From: Haplomitrium mnioides | Taxonomy: Eukaryota > Marchantiophyta > Haplomitriopsida > Calobryales | Assembly: GCA_049999725.1 (NCBI GenBank) | Contig: JBNGIS010008603.1 | Coordinates: forward strand, 1-26,662 | DNA: 26,662 bases | Reading direction: 5' to 3' | Shown here: positions 1 through 8,954 of the stretch, in pieces | Position numbering within the stretch: position 1 is the stretch's first letter | Layout: every line of letters starts with the position of its first letter | The notes under the pieces: model-generated | Seen by the model: the letters and a program-made list of their open reading frames with translations, nothing else | What the model was told of the DNA's origin: nothing | The model's database searches: none | Made by a program: the position numbers and the translations under genes

Positions 1-1740
1 AAATGCAAAGCTAGAATTTCAAAACACAAGGCTGGATCATCAAAATGTTGGGCGGGAACCAATAGAAATACCAAATCACAAGACTAGAATATCAAAATGC
101 AGGCCCGGACCAATCAAGATCGGAACAACAAACACAGGGCTGGAATCAAAAGACAAGGCCAAGATGGAGATCAAAATACAAGACAAGGCTAGTATTGAGA
201 TCAAAATACAAAGCTGGAACCAAAACGCATGGCTGGAATATACAAAGTAGGAACCATAATACAAGGCTGAATTTAGGGACGGAACATCCAACGCAAGGCT
301 GGAAAGGCAGAGTTGATATCAAAATACAAGGCTGGATTCAAGATCAAAATGCAGGAGACCAAAGCGGGATCAAAATACAGGGCTGGAATCTCAAAGAGTG
401 AAGGGCTAGATTCTCCAAACACAAAATGCAGAACTAAATCACAAATTGCAGGACTGGAGTCATCGAACACAGAGTTGGAAGCACAGAATGCAGGGCTGAG
501 ATCATCGACTACAAAGCTGGAATCACATAATGCAAGGTTGAAATCATATAATGCAGAGGCTGGAATCACATAATGCTGGGATGGAACCACAAAATTGCAG
601 GATTGGATCTACGAAAAACAGAGCAGACACCACATAGCACAAAATTCAGAGATGGAATCACAAAATGCAAAATTGGAATCACATAAAGCAAGGTTGGACC
701 CACAAACTGCACGACTAGATCCACATAGTACAGAAACCAGGAATGACATCACAATACACAAAATATAGGGCTGGAACCACATAATGGAAAATATGAATCA
801 CATAAGGCAAGGCCGGACTCACAAAATGCAAGACTTGATCCATATACTACAGAAACCATGATTGCTGAACCACAACCAACACACAAAGCTGAAGCCTCAA
901 AACGAAAGACTGGAACAAAATACAGGAGACCAAAGCATGATCAAATACATGGGTGGAATCTCAAAGAGTGCAAGAGTAGATTCTCCAAACACAAAATGCA
1001 GAATTGAAATCACAGAAGGTAGGGCTGGAATCACCAAACACAGAGCTGAAAGCACAGAATGCAGGGCCAGGATCACCGACTACAAAGCTAGAGTCACAGA
1101 ACGCAGCATTGGAATCACATAATGCAGAGGCTGGAGTCACATAAGGCTAGGCTAGAACCACAAAATGCAGGACCGGATCTACAAAAACTAGAGCAGACAC
1201 CACATAACACAAAACTCAGAGCTGGAATCACAGAATGCAAAATTGGAATCATCTAAGGCAAGGCTGGACCCACTAATTGCAGGGCTGGATCCACATAGTA
1301 CAAAAACCAGGGCTGACATCATGGTACAAAAAATACAGAGCTGGAACCACAGAATGAAAAATAGGAATCACATAAGGCAAGGCCAGACTCACAAAATGCA
1401 AGGCTTGATTCACATACTACAGAAACCATGATTGTCACCACAGCTCACAAAATACAGGGCTAGAATCACAGAGTACAAAATTGGCATCACATAAGGCACG
1501 ACTGGACCCACAAAATACAGGGCTGGATCCACATAATCCAGAGCTGGAACCACGGAATGCAAAACTGGATCAAAACACAGAGCTAGACCACAATGCAAGG
1601 CTGGAATAAAATGCATGGCTGAACCACAACCAAAACACAAAGCTAGAACCTCAAAACGCAAGGTTGGAACAACCAAATGGGGCTGGTATACCAAAGTCAT
1701 ATCAAAATACAGAGTTAGGATGAAGTTACAAGGCTGAAAC
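1..1740. repeat. 21-bp minisatellite with 570-bp higher-order repeat
   Basis: Degenerate tandem units of 21 (sometimes 22) bases run through the whole interval; a typical unit reads aatcacataatgcaaggttg. A higher-order duplication is visible: blocks beginning near 352 (caggagacc) and near 923 recur with an offset of 570-571, and the match holds at 621/1191, 721/1291 and 811/1381 before ending near 866/1436. Because 21 is a multiple of three, units translate as heptads. On the plus strand at 313-573 five leucines fall exactly seven residues apart. The first 300 bases hold looser units. No start, promoter or conserved domain supports a real protein, so I treat it as satellite-like DNA. Confidence 0.85.
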
Positions 1741-2289
1741 CTCTCACCCCAAAACCGTTACAATTGACCTTTAGGACTGAACCAGAACGGACAGCGACCT
1801 CAAGGCTGGAACAAGAATGGAATTCAGGGCTAGGATTATAGGGATGGGACTGAATTGATGCAAAGCGGAAACAAACATGTCACACAACTCAGAACGAGAG
1901 GTGAACCATAACTCAAATAAGAATTGGAGCTACAACCAAACGATATGAGTTTCAGGCTGCAACAAAGACCAAATTCAACATGGGCTGGTTCTCAATTGCT
2001 TGAGTAGAAATCTCAGAATTTGGCATGGAGGCATTGCGGCACTAGCTTGAAGTCGCCGGAAATTTGAGAAAGCTAGCTGGAAAATTCAGAACTTTTAGAA
2101 CTAGCTTTCAGAACTTTTCAGTTTCTTTGTCTATTAGTTCTTCAACCATTAGTTACTGAGACGTATCATTGAGAGTTTAGAGTGAGAGCATTATTGTTCC
2201 TACAAGTGATCTTTTGCTTACCACGATGTTTTTTCGTGTTGTTAGACTTTTTGTTTTTATTACTTCCCCTTACTTGCACCTCGGTACTT
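1741..2289. other. unassigned, no gene seen
   Basis: The 21-bp periodicity fades after about 1740. The rest is mixed sequence with no long open frame and no recognised motif. It lies between the minisatellite and a possible LINE tail and may belong to that element. Confidence 0.4.
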
Positions 2290-2365
2290 GTTGTACCTTT
2301 AGTCCTTATGGCCTTAGGGCTGACCTAGGACTTTAATAAAATTCTATTCTATTCTATTCTTTTTT
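2290..2365 (+). mobile_element. possible LINE 3' tail with TTCTA repeats
   Basis: A short stretch reading gacctaggactttaataaaa is followed by three to four tandem attct units (2341-2365). An AATAAA-like signal followed by a short simple repeat is typical of the 3' end of non-LTR retrotransposons. It sits exactly where homology to the chromovirus LTR stops, so it may have inserted into that LTR on the plus strand. No LINE coding sequence is recognisable upstream, so this stays tentative. Confidence 0.3.
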
Positions 2366-2402
2366 CTTATAAATAACACAACCTTATGCTTGTACTTTTA
2401 CA
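2366..2402 (-). repeat. 3' LTR stub of chromovirus 1
   Basis: The sequence cttataaataacacaacctt and what follows up to ttttaca matches the right end of the 6542-6931 LTR (cttataaatcttacaatctt, then ending in attaca). Similarity stops at about 2366, where the simple repeat begins. On the minus strand the LTR starts TGTAAAAG directly after the polypurine tract. Confidence 0.7.
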
Positions 2403-2419
2403 CAATCCCCGCCTTCTAG
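2403..2419 (-). other. polypurine tract of chromovirus 1
   Basis: On the minus strand the tract reads CTAGAAGGCGGGGATTG and abuts the LTR start TGTA. It overlaps the pol stop codon (TAG, 2416-2418). Such a tract primes plus-strand DNA synthesis in LTR retroelements. Confidence 0.7.
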
Positions 2420-3720
2420 TCGATGACATCCTCGTCATTGCCACAACTTTCAAAAAGTTTAATAGCTTCTTGAGCATTCTCAAGATTTGAAGAAGGTTCC
2501 CAAGTAGCATCATGAAGTGGATATCCTTTCCACAAAACCTTGTACTGAACTTGTGGATGTTGTGGATGCCGCCCTCGCTTGATAACTCTTTTTGCCAAAA
2601 TGTGGTCTACTTCAAATTCTTCATGATCATCAAAAACAATGGCCAGAGGAGGAAGTTGAACACGATTTGGAAAAAAAGATGGACACATGGAACACAGGGT
2701 GAATCTTTATATGAAGAGGAAGATCAAGTTTCTAAGAAATGGGAGAAATAACATGAGAAATAGAGAAAGGACCAATCCAAGCAAGAGATAACTTACAAAC
2801 TTGAGTATCTAAAGACAATGGAAGATTATGAGTGGATAACATAACTTAGTCACCTAAAACATAAGAGCAATCACGACGATGTTTATTGGAAAATTATTTT
2901 TGCCAATTTTGAGCAATAACAAGATGGTTTCTGGCATCTTGCAACGAGGAAGACAGACGAGACAAAAAGGTAGAAAGACTTGGAACATTGGAAGACAAAG
3001 GAGAAAGCAAACCATCGGGAACAAGAGGATGTTGACAAGAGTTAAGAAAGAAAGGAGAAAAGCCAGTACTTGCTTGTTTGGAGTTGTTGTATGCAAACTC
3101 CATAACCGGTAAAAAACTATCCCAATCTGTATGATGAATATTGATAAACGCTTGAAGCATATCTTCCACAGTGTGATTTTCTCGTTCAGTTTGCCCATCT
3201 GTTTGAGGATGATACGTCGTAGACATAAATAGTTTGGTACCCAAAAGTGTGAATAACTCTCGCCAAAACTTCCTAGTGAATTGTGGACCTCTATAAGATA
3301 GAAGTACTTTTGGCATTCCATGATATAGAAAGACTATATCAAAATAAATCTTTGCCAATTGTGGAGCATCCACTGTATCCACTGTCAGTGCTAGATGAAT
3401 TTGCTTGCTTAGCTTATCCACAAACACCACAATGGCGGTAAACCCACGAGGCGTGGTTGGAAGCCAAGTGATTAGATCCAAACCTACATGTTCTCACCGA
3501 GCAGTAGGAATCGATAATGGTTGCAAAAGACCAGCTGGTTTTTGATTTGAAGTCTTTTTCATTGACAACTTTCACAGGAACAAACAAAGCCACAAACATT
3601 TCGAGCTAGGTTTGGCCACCACCAAGTCTGTTGAAGCAACTCCATAGTCTTGTCTACTCCAAGATGCCTAGAAATCGGAATATCATATGCTACTTGCAAA
3701 CATGCCATTCAAACCGCATC
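2416..3720 (-). pseudogene. chromovirus 1 integrase with C-terminal chromodomain
   Basis: Integrase inserts the retroelement cDNA; the chromodomain is thought to guide it to modified chromatin. From right to left: a zinc-binding module at about 3570-3700 keeps HLG and the CSCESC pair, although the first His appears lost. The catalytic core at 2894-3481 starts MDLITWLP and includes the YHPQTDGQTER stretch. The second catalytic Asp, normally in a SDRDPQF-like motif, is replaced in LSYRGPQF. A GPF-type module (AWIGPFSISHVIS) lies near 2750-2810. The chromodomain, at 2416-2640, contains FEVDHIL, VQYKVLWKGY and ATWEPSSNL and is the best kept part. Frameshifts separate the modules, so no functional protein is expected. 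Confidence 0.9.
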
Positions 3721-4002
3721 ATCTTATGGAACATATATTTGATGGCCTTGATAGAGAACACCATCCCAAATGGCTAAGGTATGATACTCACTATCTTGGA
3801 CCGCCAAACGTGCTCTAACAAGAGAAAAGAATACGTCTCCTTGTAACTTTTGTCGAAACCCGTCACTGGTTGCTTCATCAAGATGTAATATACTAGCATT
3901 TGCTATCTCTAGTGTATTTATTTGATGATCCGATCTTCAAGAAAATGCATCAAGAATAGTGTGAAACCTTCCCAAGTTGTACTCCAACTTGAAATCAAAG
4001 AG

Positions 4003-5271
4003 TTATAGTTGATCTTCCCATCGATAATGACGAATTGTCATATTTTCCAAGTGGATTGCTTGAAGCAATAGCTTGTGGTTTGTGTGCATAAGTATAGGTT
4101 TGTCTAAAAGATAGTGTCTCCATAGCCTAGTAGCATAAACCATTGCTAATTGCTCTCGATCTCTTGTAGAATAGTTTCTCTCCGTTGCATTCAATCGGCG
4201 TGACATGAAGGCAATTGGATGAAGTCCATCCTCAAACTCTTGTTGTAAAACCACTCCAATAGCAAAATTAGAAGCATCAAAATCAACTATACAACGTCTC
4301 TTTGGGTCATATGGTTGTAGAATTAGGCAAGATATCACCGCATCCTTAAGTTGCTGAAATACCACTTGCTCCTTGGTCGTCCATTTGAACTTTACATCCT
4401 TCCCTAGTAAATCCGTGAGCGGTACAACAATATGAGCATAGTAATGAATTAATCTTCGATAAAAACTTGCTAATCCATTAAAAGATCAAACATCCTTTAC
4501 ATCATTCAATGTTGGCCACTCTGCAATAGCTTTAATTTTCTCTTCCTCCATCTTGGTGTCATCCAGAGACACTTTATGCCTTAAATAAGTCACCTCTTGC
4601 TTCCAAAACTCACACTTTGACTTCTTCCAATAAAACTTCCAATTGCGTAGTCGTTGTAATACCTCTTTGAGATGAGCACGATGCTCAACTTCACTTTTAC
4701 CAAAGATAAGGATATCGTCCAAAAACACCAACACTAGACTTATCCAATAACCTATAAAAAAACTTGATGCATTTGATTTATAAATTTCACCAGAGCATTA
4801 GTAAGACCAAATGTAAGAACTTTCCACTCAAAATGCCCATACCTTGTGCGAAAAGCTGTCTTTGGTACATCACTTAGCTTGATTGCAAATTGTCAATAGC
4901 CACTTCAAAGATCCAACTTAGAAAAGAATCATTCACCACTCAATTGATCCAACAAATCATCAATACAAGATAAAAGATATGCATTCTTCACTGTTTGATT
5001 GTTCAATCCTCGATAATCTATACAAAGATGAAATCCACCATCTTTCTTTGGTACAAAAAAATACCGGAGCTCCCCAAAGAGAAGTAGTATGTTGAATCAA
5101 ATCATTCTCAAGAAGATCCGTCAATGTCTTTCGAAGCTCCTCTAATTCTTGTGGTGATAGCCAATATATAGGTCGATTATAAGGAGTGCTTCTCGGTATC
5201 AACTCAATCGAAAAAGGCATTCCTCGATTGTCTAGTAACCCATTTGGAAAATCCTTCGGAAACACATCCAA
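4003..5271 (-). pseudogene. chromovirus 1 reverse transcriptase and RNase H
   Basis: These domains copy the element's RNA into DNA. The RT N-terminal part at 4960-5271 shows the typical FSIELIPRSTPYNRP and LSPQELEEL stretches and GAPVFF. The active-site region at 4486-4734 reads VFLDDILIFGKS, so both aspartates of the xxDD box are present. RNase H at 4003-4365 has DFDASNFAIG, RDREQLAMVYA and HTNHK, where the usual TDHK has become TNHK. Frameshifts near 4740 and 4950 and a gap at 4366-4485 split the frame. The 3721-4002 stretch carries the degraded linker to integrase. Chromovirus 2 has the same domains at 15643-17010. Confidence 0.9.
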
Positions 5272-5770
5272 ACTCTTTCAAAATATCATCCATCATAAGG
5301 TAGACACACCTTTTCCCCCCTCCTTACTCAAGTGCATGATGGGCTTAATTCAAATAGCAAAGACAAGCAACTCTTGGTCCACTGAATTAACATGTTGAAT
5401 TGATTTATGCTTCTTCACCAACAGTGTCAAGCACCCCAAAAGAAATTTCTTACCTTGTAACTTGAATTTGTCGTTTTCTCCAATCAACTTGAGCAAACCT
5501 TTTTTCAAGCCAAGGCAATCCAAAAATAATGTCATATTATACATGTGCAATAACAAATTGCATAGATTCTGTATACTCTTTTCCAATCCTTAAAAGGAAT
5601 GGCTTTTGAGAGAAAAACACGTCATGCTTTTGGCCATTAGCCATAGTCACAACACTCCTCTTGATAGGCCTATATTTTGCTTTGATTATCTTAGCAAAAC
5701 ATAGTGACATAAAATTTTCAGAACTACGACTATCGACCAACATTCTACAAGAGTGCTTTTCAATCATACC
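5272..5770 (-). pseudogene. chromovirus 1 retropepsin-like protease
   Basis: The protease would cut the polyprotein. The active-site region reads CRMLVDSRSSENFMS, so the usual D-S/T-G triad has become DSR and catalysis should be lost. Downstream, ANGQKHDV and the stretch DCLGLKKGLLKLIG match the C-terminal half of plant chromovirus proteases. The frame breaks near 5540 and again before RT. Chromovirus 2 carries the equivalent region at 17011-17470, where the triad reads DYR. Confidence 0.75.
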
Positions 5771-6520
5771 ATCAAGATGGAACAAGGTACCTCGAATTCT
5801 TGTAGAAATTTTAATTCCATTAGAGCTTGCAAGGTTTTTAGAATGTTGTTCGAATGGTTGAGGACGACATCTAACTTCTGTAATTGTGAGTAATGAGTCA
5901 TGCTGCTCCGCCATACGCATTGCTTCTTCTAATTGAGTAGGCTCTCTCATAGTAACTTCTATTCTCGTGCAAGGTTTCAATCACCGAACAAAGCGGTCTA
6001 GTGCTTCTTCTTATCTTATTTAAGGAATTTGCATAATTGTATCTTGAAAATGTGTCACACAACTTCTCACTCTACCAAGTTGCTTCAATTCGGCCAATCA
6101 ATCTCTTACTATTTTTAAAGCATTTACAACCCTAAATCTTGAAATCACTCCTTCTTTGAACTCATTCCAAGAAACAATAGGAGCAACAAATCCACATTGT
6201 GCTTGTTCTATTTGATATCTCCACCAAGTCTTTGCAACTCCTTCTAATTGGCTTGCCGCAAATAGAACTCGCCGACTATCCTCTCTAATGTTTGTAGCTT
6301 CAAAATATTGTTTATAATTGAAAATGAAGTTCTCACAAGCACCACAAGTCACCTTTCCATCATATGCTTTTAGCATTGGAAATCGCAGATAACTTTCTTC
6401 TTTTCAAAACATTACTCTTTCTTTTATTCCCACTTCCAAAAGGCGTGAAAGATGTTCAAGTCATTGTTCCATTGCTTGAATCACCTTCTCTTGACTCTCT
6501 ATGTAGCTCACACCAAAAAC
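5771..6520 (-). pseudogene. chromovirus 1 gag
   Basis: Gag forms the virus-like particle. The open part at 6098-6376 contains AYDGKVTCGACENFIFNY and GVAKTWWRYQIE, matching the plant retrotransposon gag core, which is rich in W and F. The C-terminal part at 5771-5980 has EVTMREPTQLEEAMRMAEQ. A clear CCHC zinc knuckle is not seen here and may be deleted, while chromovirus 2 keeps a decayed one. The start is unclear because stops lie between 6377 and the primer-binding site. Confidence 0.8.
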
Positions 6521-6528
6521 GAACCGTA

Positions 6529-6540
6529 GCTCTGATACCA
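6529..6540 (-). other. primer-binding site, initiator tRNA-Met
   Basis: The minus strand reads TGGTATCAGAGC, the exact complement of the 3' end of plant initiator tRNA-Met. It is separated from the LTR by one base (6541), the usual place for a minus-strand primer site. Confidence 0.9.
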
Positions 6541-6541
6541 A

Positions 6542-6931
6542 TGTATAAGAATCTCAATGACCAAATTCAAATGAGTAAGAACTCATAGTAAACTCTAGTA
6601 GAGTTCTTCAACCAAAGGCAACTCAAGGTCCAAACTAAGACCAAGAGTGCAAGCAAAAGCCAAGCAACCAAAGAACCCAAGTGATTCGAGAGGAACTCCA
6701 GAATGAGAAGTGGGGCTAAGAAGCCCTTCTATTTATACAAGAGAAGAGGGTGTCCTTCCTCTTTCTTCACTTACAAGTCACTTCTAATTTTAGCCTTAAA
6801 AGTGACTCTCTACCAAAAGTGACTTCAAAGACAAGTAATCCAATCTTAACCCTAAAACTAACTCACTACCATTTCCTTCACTCCTATCTATTTTCTTATA
6901 AATCTTACAATCTTATGCTTGTACTATTACA
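6542..6931 (-). repeat. 5' LTR of chromovirus 1
   Basis: The 390-bp block begins TGTA after the primer site and ends TACA, giving the TG...CA ends of an LTR. Its left two thirds match the LTR of chromovirus 2 (18433-18664), and its right end matches the stub at 2366-2402. It contains a TATA box. Beyond 6931 the sequence changes to DUF7869-like coding sequence. Confidence 0.85.
6730..6737 (-). promoter_or_regulatory. LTR TATA box, chromovirus 1
   Basis: The minus strand reads TATAAATA inside the LTR, about 190 bases from each LTR end, and the same octamer is conserved in the other LTR copy at 18617-18624. Confidence 0.65.
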
Positions 6932-6934
6932 GTG

Positions 6935-7835
6935 CTTTGTGATGATGTAGTCAAATATAACCGCCAATTGTTTCTTCATCATGACCAACAAATGAAAGAA
7001 AGAAAAAAACTTATGAACCATCAAAGAAAATGCTATGCCAATGGTCAAAATTACTTGGGAATTATCATTGATGAAATGGATCAAAAGAAAACTGCTATTC
7101 CACACTAGCCTTTGCCACCAAAAAGCATTGATAAAGATTGCTTGGTGGGTGTGCATATTGTTGGTGCCCTTATATTCAATCATGTTATTTCTTCGAGGGT
7201 CTTCTTAACGTACGGAAACTTGAGAAGCGATTCTACTTTGACAGTCACTCTTCTCATTAAAATATTATGTGACTTTGAAAGCCCGCTGCCTCCAACTTTG
7301 TGTCTTTAATTGGACAACACGACACGAGAGAATAAGAATTCTATCTTGTTTGGATATCTTAGTCTCCTTATTGCCAAGAATGTTTTTCAAAAAATCAAGG
7401 TCGGGTTTCTTATGGTTGGCCATACTCATGATCAAATCGATCAAATGTTAAACTGATTCTTGAAACGTTTAAAATGTGTCAAAGCTTTTACGATAACAAG
7501 TCTTAGCGAGGCGCTTCAATTATCCTATAATCCTAAACCTCATGTGACTCTTTTGTTGGAAACTTGATATTTCAAAATGTTTCGACAACAACGTCCCTCT
7601 CTGGGTCAAAGGATGCATGATATTACTTTTAATCAACAATTCAAGCTCCAATTAAATGATTCCAAAGCAAAGATTTGGAGCAAAAAGTTTTTAACAGATG
7701 AATTTTGGCTATTTGCGGATGGTATTTGTCAACTCAAGTGCATACCTGAAGTAGATAGAGAAATTTTGAGTTCAATGGTGATTCCTCTCAAGGCATGTTT
7801 TGAAATCAAACGATCCCAAAAGGAAGAAATTAGGC
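6935..7835 (+). pseudogene. DUF7869-like protein, central part, copy 1
   Basis: One reading frame runs from 6935 to 7835 with no frameshift and only four stops (7106, 7307, 7454, 7565). Motifs in order are NYLGIIIDEMDQKKTAIP (about 7045-7100), LPPTLCL then LDNTTRENKN (about 7286-7340) and VGFLMVGHTHDQIDQM (about 7405-7450). From memory these match the family listed in Pfam as DUF7869, of unknown function; I have not verified the name. The spaced acidic motifs look like an RNase H-fold nuclease, which is inference. The N-terminal half is cut off by the chromovirus LTR and the C-terminus by another LTR at about 7836. Copy 2 at 25573-26270 is closely similar. Confidence 0.7.
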
Positions 7836-7837
7836 AC

Positions 7838-8149
7838 CTTTGCTCACAAGTAATCCACGCTTCTCCAAGAGTTGCAATACCTCAGTTCTCCTCTTGGTTC
7901 ACAAATGAAGACATCAAAAGATAACCTTTCGTTGAGAGTACATGACCTTATATACTAAAGCACAAAAAGATGAAAATTTTAAAATGTCTAAAAATAGAAA
8001 TCTACATGGAATGGTGTGATAGTTATCGTGCACATACACCTTGCTTATACAACTACATTGTCTACACACATTCCATGACATCTTAAGACTTACAACAAAG
8101 AATGACAAACAATTGAGTCTCATACGCATTCAATACATGAGACCTTACA
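7838..8149 (-). repeat. 3' LTR of the methyltransferase element (probable)
   Basis: On the minus strand the block starts TGTAAGGTCTC right after a G-rich tract and runs to about 7838, where DUF7869-like coding begins. It has a TATATAA box at 7948-7954. Positions 7838-8037 match 14938-15139, which ends CTAACA on the minus strand, consistent with TGT...ACA ends. The exact left end is uncertain because copy 1 lacks the final bases. Confidence 0.55.
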
Positions 8150-8165
8150 ATCATCCCCTAGCTGG
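8150..8165 (-). other. probable polypurine tract
   Basis: The minus strand reads CCAGCTAGGGGATGAT immediately before the TGTAAGG of the LTR. It resembles the GGCGGGGATTG tract of chromovirus 1 in both position and core. Confidence 0.5.
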
Positions 8166-8319
8166 TGGTTACGTCCCCTAATACTAGCTAGCCATCTATC
8201 TCTTAGAAAATCGATATACACCTACTGATGCAAAGACTAAGAGGCCGGGTGCAATGGAGACCCATTGTTCACCTCTTGTAATCTACACCAATCTTAGAAC
8301 TCAATGGAAACTAGTTGTT

Positions 8320-8460
8320 CTATGAACAATGAGGGCAAAACCATAACTCGTCAAAAAGAGAAACCAATGAAGGCGACAAACATGACATATGCCATCATCT
8401 AGATTGTTTGTGACAAATCAACATAGTGGCTGCCCCCTTAGCAAAACCACATAACATGCA
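8320..8460 (-). pseudogene. PHD finger at the C-terminus of the methyltransferase element's pol
   Basis: The frame reads KCMLCGFAKGAATMLICHKQ, then one stop at 8395-8397, then WHMSC and ELWFCPHCS before a terminal stop at 8320-8322. The spacing C-x2-C, ILE-C, W-H-x2-C, F-C-x2-C is that of a PHD zinc finger, which reads histone H3 tails. One zinc ligand, normally Cys in CDKC, is Gln here, so the finger is damaged. It is in frame with the integrase tail, which makes it the last domain of the polyprotein. A PHD module here could play the same targeting role as a chromodomain; that role is inference. Confidence 0.75.
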
Positions 8461-8935
8461 TTTCAAACCTACAAGAACTTGTGCCACACTAGAGTCCATA
8501 GTGCTATCGATGTTTGGAAGGTGACAAGGTGCACAATTATGCACATGGTCCTTCCAAACCATGCCATCACATCCCTCCAGCTGCAAAACTTCCGAAGGTA
8601 GTACCTGACGTACATACAAAATCCGACGTTCACTAGTGACATCAAGTGTTGTAGGTGTTGTCTGCTAGTAGTAAATACACATAGTTACCAAGATGAAGCC
8701 TCCAAATCCTAGTGCAATATCCACCTCCATATATGGTAGCATATCGTAAAGTATCACAATGCTGAGCAATGGCAAGGTTGTCAAATGTCATGGGCATGAC
8801 TCTCTCAAACATCCAAGCTCTCTCTGAACATACATGCACCCAAACATCCGGATCATCCAGATCCATAGCCATAGTAACATCACGTTGAATAGAGGAGGAT
8901 AAATCAAGGTCCCTTCCAACAATCCAGACTTGCAA
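8461..8935 (-). pseudogene. integrase C-terminal tail of the methyltransferase element
   Basis: The frame begins with GRDLDLSSSIQRDV, resembling the conserved stretch that follows the catalytic core in Ty3/gypsy integrases. It continues with FERVMPMTFDNLAIAQHCDT, LHLGNYVYL, RILYVRQVLPSEVLQLEG and VWKDHVHNCAPCHLPNID. The pattern of a hydrophobic 'GxYVxL' strand followed by 'RVxxVLPSxVxxLEG' fits the SH3-like DNA-binding tail of integrase. A frameshift lies near 8665. The catalytic DDE core that should precede it is missing. It is in frame with the end of the methyltransferase, without a start codon of its own, consistent with a deletion in a polyprotein. Confidence 0.65.
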
Positions 8936-8954
8936 AATCTAAGCCTCTTTCCAC

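Larger units (their letters stand above)
2366..6931 (-). mobile_element. chromovirus 1 (Ty3/gypsy with chromodomain), degenerate
   Basis: On the minus strand, from right to left, the interval reads 5' LTR, primer-binding site, gag, protease, reverse transcriptase, RNase H, integrase, chromodomain, polypurine tract and a stub of the 3' LTR. The C-terminal chromodomain and gag-PR-RT-RH-IN order place it among the chromoviruses. Stops and frameshifts interrupt every domain, so it cannot encode its own polyprotein. Its right LTR ends four bases before a readable DUF7869-like frame, which suggests it inserted into that gene. The left LTR is reduced to about 37 bases, so a target-site duplication cannot be tested. 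Confidence 0.9.

Noticed and set aside
76-1700. Minus-strand open frames across the minisatellite, with Ala/Leu/Asp-rich repeats
   Set aside because: They are the reverse reading of the 21-bp repeat, overlap one another in several frames and have no domain or start signal.
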